Of a stretch of 64,000 nucleotides of DNA, positions 29,467 through 38,845 are shown one piece after another; position 1 is the first letter of the stretch, and every line of letters begins with the position of its first letter. This DNA comes from Vibrio variabilis (lineage in GTDB: Bacteria; Pseudomonadota; Gammaproteobacteria; Enterobacterales; Vibrionaceae): positions 49,801 to 113,800 of the forward strand of contig NZ_JYJK01000047.1 in NCBI RefSeq assembly GCF_003263785.1, in the 5' to 3' direction. Under the pieces are notes generated by a model that ran no database searches, was not told where the DNA came from, and worked only from the letters and a program-made list of their open reading frames with translations. A program made the position numbers and the translations under genes.

Positions 29467-29754
29467 CAGGCTGGGCGTAGATGGTGACACGTTGTGGGAG
29501 GAGGTTTTGCCGTAATGGCAATGTTAAATTCCATTGTCTATTATCAATGCGCGTGATAAAAAAGTGCGATTCTGATGTGAATCAACGTACGAGCCAGTAT
29601 AAACTGTAATACTCTTACATAAGTAATAAAGTTACGTCAGTGGTGTTTTGGGGAACACGCTGAGTCCAGTGTAACGATAACAAGATTTCCGTATGTCGCC
29701 TTCGAGGGTGCCATACTTACAATTTAAAATTAGATTGCCAAATCGAGGGTGAGC

Positions 29755-30717
29755 ATGATTAAGAAAATTGGTGTTTTGACAAGTGGTGGTGACGCACCGG
29801 GTATGAATGCTGCAGTACGCGGCGTGGTACGTACTGCTCTGTCAGAGGGTTTGGAAGTGTACGGCGTATACGACGGCTATCTTGGTCTATACGAAGACCG
29901 CATCAAGCCTCTTGACCGTTCAAGCGTTTCTGATGTGATCAACCGTGGTGGTACCTTCCTAGGCTCTGCGCGATTCCCAGAATTTAAAGAAGTGGAAGTT
30001 CGTGAGAAAGCCATTGAGAACCTGAAAAAGCACGGCATCGACGCTCTGGTTGTTGTTGGTGGTGACGGCTCTTACATGGGCGCGAAGAAGCTAACTGAAA
30101 TGGGCTACCCATGTATCGGTCTTCCAGGCACTATCGATAACGATATTGCAGGCACGGATTACACCATCGGTTACCTAACGGCACTCAACACTGTTATCGA
30201 TGCGATTGACCGTCTACGTGACACGTCATCTTCTCACCAACGTATCTCTATCGTTGAGATCATGGGCCGTCACTGTGGTGACCTAACCCTAATGTCAGCC
30301 ATTGCAGGCGGCTGTGAGTACATTATTACTCCAGAGACAGGTCTGAACAAAGACCAGCTAATCAGCAACATCCAAGATGGTATTGCGAAAGGTAAGAAGC
30401 ACGCGATCATCGCGCTGACTGAGCTAATGATGGATGCGAACGAGCTAGCGAAAGAGATTGAAGAAGCAACTGGCCGTGAAACTCGCGCGACAGTGCTTGG
30501 TCACATCCAGCGTGGTGGTCGTCCAACAGCGTTCGACCGAGTTCTAGCATCTCGCATGGGTAACTACGCGGTTCACCTACTACTAGAAGGTCACGGCGGC
30601 CGTTGTGTGGGTATCCAGAAAGAGCAACTGGTTCACCATGACATCATCGATGCTATCGAGAACATGAAGCGTCCAGTTCGCACTGACCTATTCAAAGTAG
30701 CGGAAGAGCTGTTCTAA
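29755..30717 (+). CDS. pfkA: 6-phosphofructokinase I
   Basis: The 320-residue ATP-dependent kinase phosphorylates fructose-6-phosphate. Motifs are [20 protein letters not shown] at the ATP site, [11 protein letters not shown], the catalytic [16 protein letters not shown] (Asp acts as base) and [10 protein letters not shown]. The ATG at 29755 has GAGGGTG upstream. The usual fieF-pfkA order is kept. The 288-bp upstream gap carries the promoter, but I cannot fix its boxes. Confidence 0.96.
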   Translation: MIKKIGVLTSGGDAPGMNAAVRGVVRTALSEGLEVYGVYDGYLGLYEDRIKPLDRSSVSDVINRGGTFLGSARFPEFKEVEVREKAIENLKKHGIDALVVVGGDGSYMGAKKLTEMGYPCIGLPGTIDNDIAGTDYTIGYLTALNTVIDAIDRLRDTSSSHQRISIVEIMGRHCGDLTLMSAIAGGCEYIITPETGLNKDQLISNIQDGIAKGKKHAIIALTELMMDANELAKEIEEATGRETRATVLGHIQRGGRPTAFDRVLASRMGNYAVHLLLEGHGGRCVGIQKEQLVHHDIIDAIENMKRPVRTDLFKVAEELF

Positions 30718-30740
30718 TTCAGCCTTCTCTCGAGAATAGA

Positions 30741-30768
30741 AAAACCGCTGCCTTGGCAGCGGTTTTTG
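30741..30768 (+). terminator. Terminator after pfkA
   Basis: AAAACCGCTGCC (30741-30752) pairs with GGCAGCGGTTTT (30755-30766), then T residues. Confidence 0.9.
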
Positions 30769-30802
30769 TTTGCCCGCAGTAAAGTGGCAGACACGCAGAC
30801 AT

Positions 30803-30828
30803 AAAAAAGCCGGCTCAATGGAGCCGGC
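30803..30828 (-). terminator. Terminator after tpiA
   Basis: GCCGGCTC (30809-30816) pairs with GAGCCGGC (30821-30828); the A-run at 30803-30808 is the T-tract for the minus-strand tpiA transcript. Confidence 0.9.
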
Positions 30829-30846
30829 TCTTGGTAATCGGTTCGA

Positions 30847-31620
30847 TTACTTAGCTTTTGCTGCTGCCGCTGCTTTAGCGATGGCTGCGAAGCTCTTAGC
30901 GTCTAGAGATGCACCACCAACTAGAGCACCGTCGATGTCTGGTTGTGAGAAGTAAGCTTCTGCGTTCTCTGGCTTAACAGAACCACCGTATTGGATGATT
31001 ACTTGCTCAGCGACTGCAGCGTCTTTCTCTGCGATTAGAGCACGGATAGAAGCGTGGATACGCTGTGCGTCTTCTGCAGTTGCAGCTTTACCAGTACCGA
31101 TAGCCCAGATTGGCTCGTATGCGATGATAGCGTCGTTTAGCGCTTCAACACCGTAAGCGTCGATGACTGCGTTGATTTGACGTGCACATACTGCTTCAGT
31201 TTCGCCAGCTTCGTTTTGAGCTTCAGATTCACCGATACAGAAAACTGGCTTCAGGCCGTTCTCTTTTAGGAATGCGAATTTCTTAGCGATGAACTCGTCT
31301 GATTCGTTGTGGTATTCACGACGCTCAGAGTGACCGATGATGATGTGAGTTGCACCAAAATCTTTCAGCATTTCTGGAGACATGTCGCCAGTGAAAGCAC
31401 CGCTGTTGTTTAGGTCAGTGTTTTGTGCACCAAGGATGATCTTGTTGCCGCCTTCTGCGATAACACGCTCAGCTAGGTCGATGTAAAGTGCTGGTGGAGC
31501 TACCGCCACGTCTACACCAGTTACGCCTTCAAGTTCAGCGTTTAGACCAGTTAGCAGCTCAGTTACCATAGCTTTGCTGCCGTTGAGTTTCCAGTTACCC
31601 ATAACTACAGGTTGACGCAT
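30847..31620 (-). CDS. tpiA: Triosephosphate isomerase
   Basis: The 257-residue TIM-barrel enzyme interconverts dihydroxyacetone phosphate and glyceraldehyde-3-phosphate. Catalytic elements visible are NWKLNG (Lys), IIGHSERR (His) and [15 protein letters not shown] (Glu and loop 6). The Ala-rich end [10 protein letters not shown] is slightly longer than in E. coli. GGAG lies 8 nt before the ATG. Confidence 0.97.
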   Translation of the reverse strand: MRQPVVMGNWKLNGSKAMVTELLTGLNAELEGVTGVDVAVAPPALYIDLAERVIAEGGNKIILGAQNTDLNNSGAFTGDMSPEMLKDFGATHIIIGHSERREYHNESDEFIAKKFAFLKENGLKPVFCIGESEAQNEAGETEAVCARQINAVIDAYGVEALNDAIIAYEPIWAIGTGKAATAEDAQRIHASIRALIAEKDAAVAEQVIIQYGGSVKPENAEAYFSQPDIDGALVGGASLDAKSFAAIAKAAAAAKAK

Positions 31621-31886
31621 GAGATTTTCTCCAAAATCAGTGTTTGTAATAAACGAATGTAAAAAATAAACGTGATTACGAAAGAATATAACAGATTAAT
31701 TCACGTAGATCATGATTGGGGTCATTTCTTTATCGCTTTGGTATCTTATCCTAACAATTGCCCCGTTTAGAGAGCTCTGAATGGCGTGCCCAAGTGATCC
31801 AGTAAACAGAATAATAGAATACTTCTCGGCATTTTACTCGCGGCTTGCTATACCTTGTCGCTATTGGCCAAAAAAAGGGAAGTCGT

Positions 31887-32234
31887 ATGCCGAATCTGGT
31901 TTTAGAATATTCGAATACAGCCGACGAAAGGTTGAATGTACAGGGGCTACTGGAAGATCTGCACCGTGTAACACTCAACTGTGGGTTGTTTGATGCTGAC
32001 TCGGTGAAGTCTCGTTCACTGCGCAGCCACAACTGGTTGATCGGCGAGTACGGGGATAGCGAAGATTTTGTGCACATCAGTTTTGAGCTATTGTCTGGAC
32101 GAACGGATGAGCAAAAGCGCGAGTTGTCGCGTAAGCTGATGGAAGTACTTAGAGAGCAGGCGAGCCATATTAAGAGTTTGACGGTGAATATCCGCGATAT
32201 GGACAAAGCCTGCTTTCAAAAGGTTACTAATTAA
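31887..32234 (+). CDS. 5-carboxymethyl-2-hydroxymuconate isomerase-like tautomerase
   Basis: The 115-residue protein starts MPNLVLEYS. The start at 31887 puts a Pro directly after Met, as the tautomerase superfamily needs for its N-terminal proline base, and AAGGGA precedes it. The rest (LLEDLHRVTLNCGLFDADSV, then HISFELLSGRTDEQKRELSR) matches the HpaF/CHMI family. HpaF acts in homoprotocatechuate breakdown, but no other gene of that pathway is nearby, so the true substrate is uncertain. The DUF805 gene follows 15 bp later, probably in the same transcript. Confidence 0.8.
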   Translation: MPNLVLEYSNTADERLNVQGLLEDLHRVTLNCGLFDADSVKSRSLRSHNWLIGEYGDSEDFVHISFELLSGRTDEQKRELSRKLMEVLREQASHIKSLTVNIRDMDKACFQKVTN

Positions 32235-32249
32235 TATGAGAGTGATTTG

Positions 32250-32677
32250 ATGTCGTTAAAGTCGTTACTGTTTTCTTTTCATGGCCGTATTGGTCGTAAG
32301 ACGTTCTGGATGTGGAATGTCTGTTATTACTTAGCCATCATGGTATGTGCTCAGGGGTTGAACTATCTATTCCCAAACGTGGTGCACTTTTTATTGCCGG
32401 TACTCTTGGTGGTACTGCTTATCCCTGACTTGGCGATCACGGCTAAGCGTTGGCACGACCGTAATAAATCCAGCTGGTGGCTGCTATTAAATGTACCGCT
32501 CGTATTTGGACGCATGAGTTTGCCGACACTGGATCCGGCGACAGCTGCTCAGCTTCATTGGTTCAAAGTGTGATTTCATTGGCTGCGTTAGCCTGTGGCG
32601 CTTGGATCTTGGTGGAGTGTGGTTTCTTGAAAGGCACTGACGGTCAAAACCAATATGGTGATGAGCCTCAGCAATAA
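32250..32677 (+). CDS. DUF805 membrane protein (probable frameshift near 32540)
   Basis: DUF805 proteins are small, with 3-4 TM segments and the opening SFHGRIGRKTFW and KRWHDRNKSSWW motifs seen here. The first frame stops at 32573, but the adjacent frame continues as SLVQSVISLAALACGAWILV and the tail CGFLKGTDGQNQYGDEPQQ, which is typical of this family. Joining them needs one extra base between about 32500 and 32550, giving about 142 residues. The function of the family is unknown. The exact site of the break could not be resolved by eye. Confidence 0.75.
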
Positions 32678-32759
32678 GCGGCTCAAAATGGCAAAAGGGA
32701 AGCGTTGGTTTCCCTTTTTTTATGCCTGTTGTCTTTGTGCTAAAGGTTGTACTACTCGG

Positions 32760-33089
32760 TCAGCGCCACTCTTGCCCACGATCAAAAGGAACGATGTCTG
32801 CACTGCATTGAGGTGTTTGCGTGTCTCCTTGCAGCGCATCGGCAAATTTGACGATTTGTTTGTGTAGCTCTTCTCTCAACAGCACATTGGCATGTATCGG
32901 GTTTTTGGCGCGTTGAAGTACCCGTTCAATGTGAGACTGTTGGGCGTGCAGTCTTGGCTGCATATCACTGGAGCAACCAGCAATGAACTGCTCACACAAC
33001 TGATGTCGAAGCTGGCTAAGCTGTTCTGGGTTGTCTTTGGCCATTGCTGCCAGCTCTTCAAATGAAGGGAGTGAAATCGACTCTGCCAT
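32760..33089 (-). CDS. DUF3135 family protein
   Basis: This 109-residue, helical, cytosolic protein begins MAESISLPSFEELAAMAKDN, the signature I associate with DUF3135. A Cys-containing stretch (LCEQFIAGCSS) and HAQQSHIERVLQRAKNP follow. The family is found in Vibrio and relatives with no known function. It is convergent with the DUF805 gene and lies downstream of the SufR-like regulator. Confidence 0.65.
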   Translation of the reverse strand: MAESISLPSFEELAAMAKDNPEQLSQLRHQLCEQFIAGCSSDMQPRLHAQQSHIERVLQRAKNPIHANVLLREELHKQIVKFADALQGDTQTPQCSADIVPFDRGQEWR

Positions 33090-33196
33090 GTCTGCATTCC
33101 TCTGCTAACTAACGGTACTGCCTAACCCGATCCTGAGTTGGGGTGTATAGTTAGCCTAGGAGCTAATGACAGAAGACAAAATAAAAAGCCTTCAAA

Positions 33197-33212
33197 GTCT
33201 CAGTAGTGAGAC
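33197..33212 (-). terminator. Hairpin after the SufR-like gene
   Basis: GTCTCA (33197-33202) pairs with TGAGAC (33207-33212). AAGCC and GGCTT extend the stem imperfectly, and an A-rich run to the left would read as T on the minus strand. Confidence 0.45.
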
Positions 33213-33215
33213 GGC

Positions 33216-33839
33216 TTATTCGTCTTTTGGTTGGAAGGTGTAGACGCAGCGTCTTTCACCTTGGACGATGTGCTCATCGCGTTCAACGGAGACGTTTTCC
33301 CCAACAAGCTTTTGAAATACATTGAGTTCTGATTGGCACAGTGCTTCGCAACGCGTCGCAGCGATGCAAATGGGGCAATGATTTTCTATTAGGACATACC
33401 CATCCCCATTCGCTTCACACTCTGCCATGTAGCCATCTTTTTCTCTTAGTTCAGCCAGCTTGCGAACCTTGCTGTGTAAATCTGTCAGCGTTTCAAAGTG
33501 TTGTCGATAGGTATTAAGTGTGTTTTGCTCGCGCTCTTTGGCGACTTTATCTAATCCTTCGGAGCCGAACACAGTCTCAATCGCATCGATAAATTGAAGC
33601 GTTAGATCGCTGTGGCGATCAGAGAAACGGGCATGCCCTTTAGCGGTCAGTGACCAATGTCTATTTGGGCGGCCGACCTTGACTTTGACATCCTCAAACT
33701 TCAAAAAACCATCTTCTTCAAGGCTTTGTAGGTGCTGCCTAGCCCCCATAGTGGTAATGCCTAAACGCTCAGCAATGTGTTTTGCAGTGACAGCGCCTTC
33801 GCGTTTTATGATGTCTACGATGTGGTCGGTGGCTTTCAT
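33216..33839 (-). CDS. SufR-like winged-helix regulator with a C-terminal Cys cluster
   Basis: The 207-residue protein has an N-terminal winged helix (about 1-70; VTAKHIAERLGITTMGARQH, then VGRPNRHWSLTAKG), a helical middle and a C-terminal metal-binding segment. The cysteines there are in NHCPICIAATRCEALCQSEL and in GERRCVYTF. This is the plan of COG2345/SufR regulators, in which such cysteines hold an iron-sulfur cluster that controls DNA binding. No suf or isc genes are in the window, so its targets are unknown. The gene is single; the neighbours are glpX upstream and the DUF3135 gene downstream. Confidence 0.75.
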   Translation of the reverse strand: MKATDHIVDIIKREGAVTAKHIAERLGITTMGARQHLQSLEEDGFLKFEDVKVKVGRPNRHWSLTAKGHARFSDRHSDLTLQFIDAIETVFGSEGLDKVAKEREQNTLNTYRQHFETLTDLHSKVRKLAELREKDGYMAECEANGDGYVLIENHCPICIAATRCEALCQSELNVFQKLVGENVSVERDEHIVQGERRCVYTFQPKDE

Positions 33840-33967
33840 CAGTGAATCCGTTCGTTTGTTCAGCCTTAGGTAAAGATAGTCGGGGTATTATGGCGGATAA
33901 GGTTAATAAAGCAAATGATTTACAATCTTGAGATGAGCATTCCAGCAGTATCGACTCTCATAGATAT

Positions 33968-33994
33968 AAAAAAAGCGCTGATAACCATCAGCGC
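33968..33994 (-). terminator. Terminator after glpX
   Basis: GCGCTGAT (33975-33982) pairs with ATCAGCGC (33987-33994). The A-run at 33968-33974 gives the T-tract on the minus strand. Confidence 0.85.
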
Positions 33995-34015
33995 CTTTGA
34001 CGAAGCTTTATTGAC

Positions 34016-35023
34016 TTATAGGATGATGTCGCGGATTTCTGGATCTTTACGCTCTAAATAGTGCGTAGACTTGATGCGACGAATCGTGCGGCAGCGTCCA
34101 CGGATCAGCAAGGTTTCCGTCGTTGCGATGTTGCCTTGACGAGTGATGCCTTCAAGCAGGTCACCTTTGGTAATGCCGGTCGCTGAGAAAACGACGTTGT
34201 CGCTACGAGCCATATCTTCCATACGCAGCACGACGTTTGCTTCAACACCCATTTCAGCACAGCGTGCGAGTTCATCTTGGCCTGCAGTGCGGTTTTCTTC
34301 TGTATCGCCTTTAACAACGTGGCGTGGCAGTAGTCGGCCATTCATGTCACCATCAAGTGCGCGGATAACCGCAGCAGAGACTACACCTTCTGGCGCGCCG
34401 CCAATACAGTACATCACATCCACTTCGCTATCTGGCATACACGTTAGGATAGAAGCGGCAACATCACCATCTGGCACAGCGAAAACGCGAACACCCATCG
34501 CTTGCATCTCTGCAATGACGGCGTCGTGGCGTGGCTTAGCAAGCGTTGTCACTACCAGCGTATCTAGGGTTTTACCTAGCGCAGCTGCGATGTTTTTCAG
34601 GTTTTCAGTCAGTGGCTTATTAAGGTCAATCACGCCCTTCGCGCCAGGCCCTACCACAAGTTTTTCCATGTACATGTCTGGCGCTTTCAAGAAGCTGCCT
34701 TTTTCACCAGCGGCAAGCACTGCAAGGGCATTTGACTGACCCATCGCCGTCATGCGAGTCCCTTCGATAGGATCAACTGCGATGTCGACGGCATCACCAC
34801 CAATACCTACTTGCTCACCGATGTACAGCATAGGTGCGTCATCGATTTCACCTTCACCAATAACGATTTCACCTTCGATGTCGGTCTTGTTCAGTAGGCT
34901 GCGCATGACCTCCACCGCTGCACCATCGGCAGCATTTTTGTCGCCTCGGCCTAGCCACTTATAGCCTGCTAGGGCGGCACCTTCGGTAACTCGTGAAAAA
35001 GCCATTGCTAAATCGCGCTTCAT
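34016..35023 (-). CDS. glpX: Fructose-1,6-bisphosphatase class II
   Basis: The 335-residue GlpX-type phosphatase produces fructose-6-phosphate in gluconeogenesis. The metal-binding motifs IGEGEIDDAPML and DIAVDPIEGTRM and the loop YCIGGAPEGVVSAAV are all present. GGAG stands 8 nt before the ATG. It diverges from zapB. In E. coli glpX follows glpFK, but here it is a single gene. Confidence 0.95.
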   Translation of the reverse strand: MKRDLAMAFSRVTEGAALAGYKWLGRGDKNAADGAAVEVMRSLLNKTDIEGEIVIGEGEIDDAPMLYIGEQVGIGGDAVDIAVDPIEGTRMTAMGQSNALAVLAAGEKGSFLKAPDMYMEKLVVGPGAKGVIDLNKPLTENLKNIAAALGKTLDTLVVTTLAKPRHDAVIAEMQAMGVRVFAVPDGDVAASILTCMPDSEVDVMYCIGGAPEGVVSAAVIRALDGDMNGRLLPRHVVKGDTEENRTAGQDELARCAEMGVEANVVLRMEDMARSDNVVFSATGITKGDLLEGITRQGNIATTETLLIRGRCRTIRRIKSTHYLERKDPEIRDIIL

Positions 35024-35339
35024 ACTGACTCCAATCTAATGAAAATTGACAAATGATTTACGGCGCGAATTCTAGCATATCAAAAGGGAAACGTTTGCCT
35101 TTTTCTCTGTTCGGACGCGATCTTGTCGCTAAAATCTTGAATGATTGAGCATAGTGAGAAACAAAACTCTGCTATGTTGCACTTGCTAGGTAAAGCTTGG
35201 GTGAGTTTGCGGCGCTTTTTTGACCGAATAGTGAAAAATCTGCAATATAGAGCGTGTCTATCTTCTCTAGGCTGAGTAGAATGGGGCACTATAGGATGAA
35301 GCATTTTCATTTCACAGGATCAAACAAGGGTAGGCCGAG

Positions 35340-35582
35340 ATGTCTTTTGAAGTACTGGAACAACTAGAAGCAAAAATTCAAACTGCAGTGGACACAATCG
35401 CTCTTCTTCAGATGGAAGTTGAGGAATTGAAAGAAGAGAAAGCACAACTTGCATCGCAAGCTGAAGAACTACGCAGCAGCCGTGAAGAACTTGAGCAAAA
35501 GTCTGAGCAGATGCAACGTGAGCACAGCCAATGGCAAGAGCGCATTCGCAACCTACTAGGTAAAATGGACGAAGTAGAGTAA
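35340..35582 (+). CDS. zapB: Cell division protein ZapB
   Basis: The 80-residue protein is one long coiled coil starting [20 protein letters not shown]. ZapB joins FtsZ-ring-bound ZapA and links the divisome to MatP. Length and the glpX-divergent position match gammaproteobacteria. Confidence 0.93.
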   Translation: MSFEVLEQLEAKIQTAVDTIALLQMEVEELKEEKAQLASQAEELRSSREELEQKSEQMQREHSQWQERIRNLLGKMDEVE

Positions 35583-35610
35583 TTACCTACTTAGCCAATA
35601 TGAATAATCG

Positions 35611-35638
35611 AAAAGCACTCAAATTGAGTGCTTTTTTT
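35611..35638 (+). terminator. Terminator after zapB
   Basis: AAAAGCACTC (35611-35620) pairs with GAGTGCTTTT (35626-35635), followed by T residues. Confidence 0.9.
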
Positions 35639-35737
35639 GTGTCCGTTGGTCTAACCAGTGCATCTCACAATCTATTAACTTTTCGTGTACTAGTTCAAGA
35701 CGTATACTAAGTCTAACTAGGGAAAGGAAAAGTTAGA

Positions 35738-36381
35738 ATGAAAACACGTGACAAAATCGTCTACGCCGCCCTCGACTTGTTCAATTCAGATGGCGAGCGC
35801 AACGTGACAACCAACCATATTGCGGCGCACATTGAGATCAGCCAGGCAATCTCTACTATCATTTCCGAAACAAACAAGAGATCGTTCGTGAGATTTTTGC
35901 CCTCTATTCGCAAGAGCTTATTGAGCGCTTCACTCCGGTACAAGGTCAGCAAGAGAGCTTAGCGTTACTAAAGCACTACCTAGATTCCATTTTTACGCTG
36001 ATGTGGAAGTACCGTTTCTTCTACGCTAATTTGCCGGAAATTCTCCAGCGCGATCCCAAATTGCACGAAGAGTACATTGAAGTACAAGAGCGCCTGCAAG
36101 GTAATCTGATTAATATCTTACGTGCTTTTGTTGAGTTGGAGTTACTGACGCTCAATGAGAAAGAGCTGAAGTCGTTAGTGACCACTCTGCACATGATGGC
36201 GGTCGGTTGGCTAAGCTATCAGTCGGCGATGTCACCACGTACCAAGATCACCGAAGAAGTGATTCAACAAGGCATGCTGCAGATGATCCATGTGGTGAAA
36301 CCACTAGCGACCTCAAGAGGTAAAGAGCAGCTGACGCTTCTTGAAGATGGCGTGCGCATCATGGGCTCGACCACGAGTTGA
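35738..36381 (+). CDS. TetR family transcriptional regulator (one frameshift near 35843)
   Basis: About 214 residues are recovered when one C is added to AGCCAGG near 35843, turning an unreadable stretch into the canonical helix-turn-helix ISPGNLYYHFRNKQEI. The N-terminal MKTRDKIVYAALDLFNSDGE also fits TetR. The C-terminal ligand/dimer domain (FTLMWKYRFFYANLPEILQR) resembles the TetR-like proteins of the COG1309 group with a TPR-like C-terminal domain. Ligand and targets are unknown. GGAAAGG lies 11 nt before the ATG. The gene is flanked by terminators, so it is a single unit. Confidence 0.8.
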
Positions 36382-36420
36382 TCTCGCTAACGGCATGATA
36401 TATAGCCAATTCGTATTGTT

Positions 36421-36449
36421 ACAAACCCTACTTTATTAGTAGGGTTTGT
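36421..36449 (+). terminator. Terminator-like hairpin after the TetR gene
   Basis: ACAAACCCTACT (36421-36432) is the exact complement of AGTAGGGTTTGT (36438-36449) with a 5-nt loop. The T-tract is weak. Confidence 0.65.
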
Positions 36450-36470
36450 GGTTTCAGGGACGACGAAAGG

Positions 36471-37450
36471 ATGAGTGTGACTGTGCATTATGACGTATTT
36501 AATGGCGACGCCGATGGCATACTAGCCCTACTGCAATTGCGTTTAGCGCAGCCCAAAACATCGATACTCATCTCCGGTATTAAGCGTGATATCGCTTTAC
36601 TTCAGCGTGTGCCCGTTGGGCAAGCAAGATCAGTGACGGTGCTGGATATCTCCATGGATAAGAACCAAGCCGCGCTTGATGAGCTTTTGGATCATCATGT
36701 CCCTATTACCTATATCGATCACCACAAAGCCTCTGCGATTCCGGATAGCCCTCATCTTGATGCTCATATCGATCTTGATGCTAACACTTGTACTGCGCTG
36801 ATTGTTGATAAGCAGCTGCAAGGGCAGTTCAGGCTCTGGGCAATCGCGGCCGCCTATGGTGACAATATGCTGGCGAGCGCTGAGCGCTTGGCCTCTGATT
36901 TAGGACTGAGCCGTGAGCAGCGCGAAGCGCTTAAAGAGCTGGGCACCTTAGTCAATTACAACGGCTATGGTGAGAGCTTAGAAGATTTACATTTTGACCC
37001 AGTTGACCTGTATCAGAAGCTTTTGGCCTACCATGATCCTTTTGATTGTCTCCGCGATCCAAGCTCGCCTTATCACTTCCTGAAAACTGCGTTCGAGCAG
37101 GATGAAAAAGCATTGAGCGCGGCGCAGACTCGTCATGAATCCGCGCACCTTAAAGTGGTATTGCTTCCTGACAGCGCTGCGGCGAGGCGCATGTCGGGGA
37201 CTTGGATCAATCGACTGGCGAATGAATCACCGAATCAAGCGCATATCTCTTTGGTGCCTAGAACGGATGCGAGTGGTGAGCTAGCTATACCGTCTCGGTT
37301 AGAGCGCCAGTAAACAATAAACAAGGGGCAGGGGAGATCTGCAGTCAGTTTGCGACTGGTGGCGGGCGCGAAGCGGCGGGTGGGATTAATGGCCTGCCAG
37401 AGAGCGAGCTAGCAAGGCTCATTGAAGTGACAGAAGCGCGCTACTCATGA
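36471..37450 (+). CDS. DHH/DHHA1 family phosphoesterase (one frameshift near 37285)
   Basis: The N-terminal DHH domain shows NGDADGI (11-17), VLDISMDKNQ and the YIDHHKAS motif that names the family. The frame ends early at 37313, but the next frame continues with FATGGGREAAGGING, the DHHA1 substrate-binding motif, up to TGA at 37448. One base added at CTAGCTATA near 37285 joins them into about 326 residues. DHH/DHHA1 proteins include nanoRNases and c-di-nucleotide or pyrophosphate phosphodiesterases; which applies here is open. The ATG at 36471 directly abuts AAAGG; a GTG at 36477 has better spacing and may be the true start. Confidence 0.78.
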
Positions 37451-37460
37451 TAATGAGTAG
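37441..37460. terminator. Hairpin covering the DHH stop codon
   Basis: CTACTCAT (37441-37448) and ATGAGTAG (37453-37460) form a perfect stem that includes the last codons and stop of the DHH gene, 11 bp before the end of convergent envC. There is no T-tract on the plus strand. It could separate the two convergent transcripts. Confidence 0.4.
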
Positions 37461-37470
37461 CGGCATGCGA

Positions 37471-38619
37471 TTAGCGTTTTAGCCAGCTCTTTGGGTTTTG
37501 TACTTTACTGTTGCGGCGGATCTCGAAGTAGAGAGACGAGGTGTCTTGACCTCCAGTATCTCCAGCCAGGGCAATGGTTTCGCCGGCCGCGACTTTATCG
37601 CCTTCTTTTTTCAGTAGCGTTTGGTTATAGCCGTAGAGGGTCATGTCGCCTTTACCATGGTCAAGCAACACGACTAGCCCGTAGCCACGCAGATAATCAG
37701 CAAACACCACAGTGCCCGAATAAACGGATTTCACCGATGTGCCATAGTTGGCCGCAATGACCATTCCCTTCCAGTTGACTTGCCCCGTTTGCTTGGTGCC
37801 AAAGTTGTGCAGCACTTTGCCTTTAACCGGCCACGGCAAACGTCCTTTCTGACGACCAAGGCCATCCATCGGAACTTGATTACGCTTCGCCGCTTTGGCG
37901 ATTTCCGCTTTGAGGCGAGTTTCGTTGCGCTGCAGTTCGGCGAGATAGTTCTTATCGCTGGAAATGCTTCGGCGGATCTTCGAAACCGTGCTTTGTCGAC
38001 TGCTGCGGTTTTTCGCCAGCGCATCGCGCTTCGCTTTCTGCTGCTCAAGTAACTGGGCAATCTGATTGCGCTCAAGTTCTAGGGCTCGTTCGCTTTCTGC
38101 TAGCTTTAGCTCAGTGTCAGCCAACTCTTCTAAGGTTTGCGCACGCGCTTTAGCAAGGTATTGATAGTACTGACTAATGCGGTCTTGATCTGGATCGGTA
38201 CTCAGCACGCCAGAGGCAGAGTTATTTTGCTTGGTGACGTAATAAGTTTGTACCAACTGAGCGAGGATTTCTTGCTGCTGCTTTTTCTGCTTGGTCAGCG
38301 CTTCTACTTGCTTGTGGAAACCATCGAGATTTTTGTTGGCTTGAGTGAGCGCTTGCGTTGTGGCTTTTATCTCTTTCTCGACATTAGAAATGCCTATTTC
38401 CTGCTCACGAAGCGACTTTTGCAGGTTATCGAGCTCTTTTTGCTGCGCAGAGAGCGACTTTTGCTGTCGGCTAATTTCACTTTTAACGCCACTGAGTTCA
38501 TTTTGGTTGGCAAAACTATGCGCGCTTGGCAGTGCCAGCCCTAAACACACCACCAGTGTCGACAAACGGGGCAGTACTGATGTATGAGAGGTAAAAAGCC
38601 TAAATTTGTTTGGTTTCAT
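37471..38619 (-). CDS. envC: Murein hydrolase activator EnvC
   Basis: The 382-residue protein has a signal peptide (about 1-37), long coiled coils (about 38-250) and a C-terminal LytM/M23 domain (about 265-382). The usual zinc ligands of active M23 peptidases are replaced (WKGMVIAA in place of HKGxD, YGYNQ in place of YAHL, LYFEIRRN in place of VHFEIR). This degenerate LytM is the mark of EnvC, which activates amidases AmiA/AmiB at the septum through FtsEX. It follows gpmI on the same strand, as in E. coli. Confidence 0.93.
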   Translation of the reverse strand: MKPNKFRLFTSHTSVLPRLSTLVVCLGLALPSAHSFANQNELSGVKSEISRQQKSLSAQQKELDNLQKSLREQEIGISNVEKEIKATTQALTQANKNLDGFHKQVEALTKQKKQQQEILAQLVQTYYVTKQNNSASGVLSTDPDQDRISQYYQYLAKARAQTLEELADTELKLAESERALELERNQIAQLLEQQKAKRDALAKNRSSRQSTVSKIRRSISSDKNYLAELQRNETRLKAEIAKAAKRNQVPMDGLGRQKGRLPWPVKGKVLHNFGTKQTGQVNWKGMVIAANYGTSVKSVYSGTVVFADYLRGYGLVVLLDHGKGDMTLYGYNQTLLKKEGDKVAAGETIALAGDTGGQDTSSLYFEIRRNSKVQNPKSWLKR

Positions 38620-38795
38620 CCTAATTCCACTAAACGCAGCGACAGAGTTTGCTCAATATTCTGGGACATAGTAACCATAACCGATTGATAGTTCACTACG
38701 ACAGACCAAAATGTGTGCCTTCAAAGCGATGTTGTCATTATATCCATATATGGCAGTTTTCAGGCAAAAAAGCGCAAAATAAAACGGCACAAACA

Positions 38796-38824
38796 AAAAC
38801 GCCGATGCAAAGGCATCGGCGTTT
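38796..38824 (-). terminator. Terminator after gpmI
   Basis: AAACGCCGATGC (38797-38808) pairs with GCATCGGCGTTT (38813-38824); the A-run before it is the T-tract on the minus strand. envC therefore probably has its own promoter in 38620-38795. Confidence 0.85.
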
Positions 38825-38845
38825 CAATCATCTCAGTAAGAGTGA

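Noticed and set aside
31751..32206. 151-residue minus-strand open frame
   Set aside because: It is antisense to the tautomerase gene, which has a family match and the required Pro after Met.
35080..35310. 76-residue minus-strand open frame between glpX and zapB
   Set aside because: It covers the divergent promoter region and has no ribosome binding site or protein-like composition.
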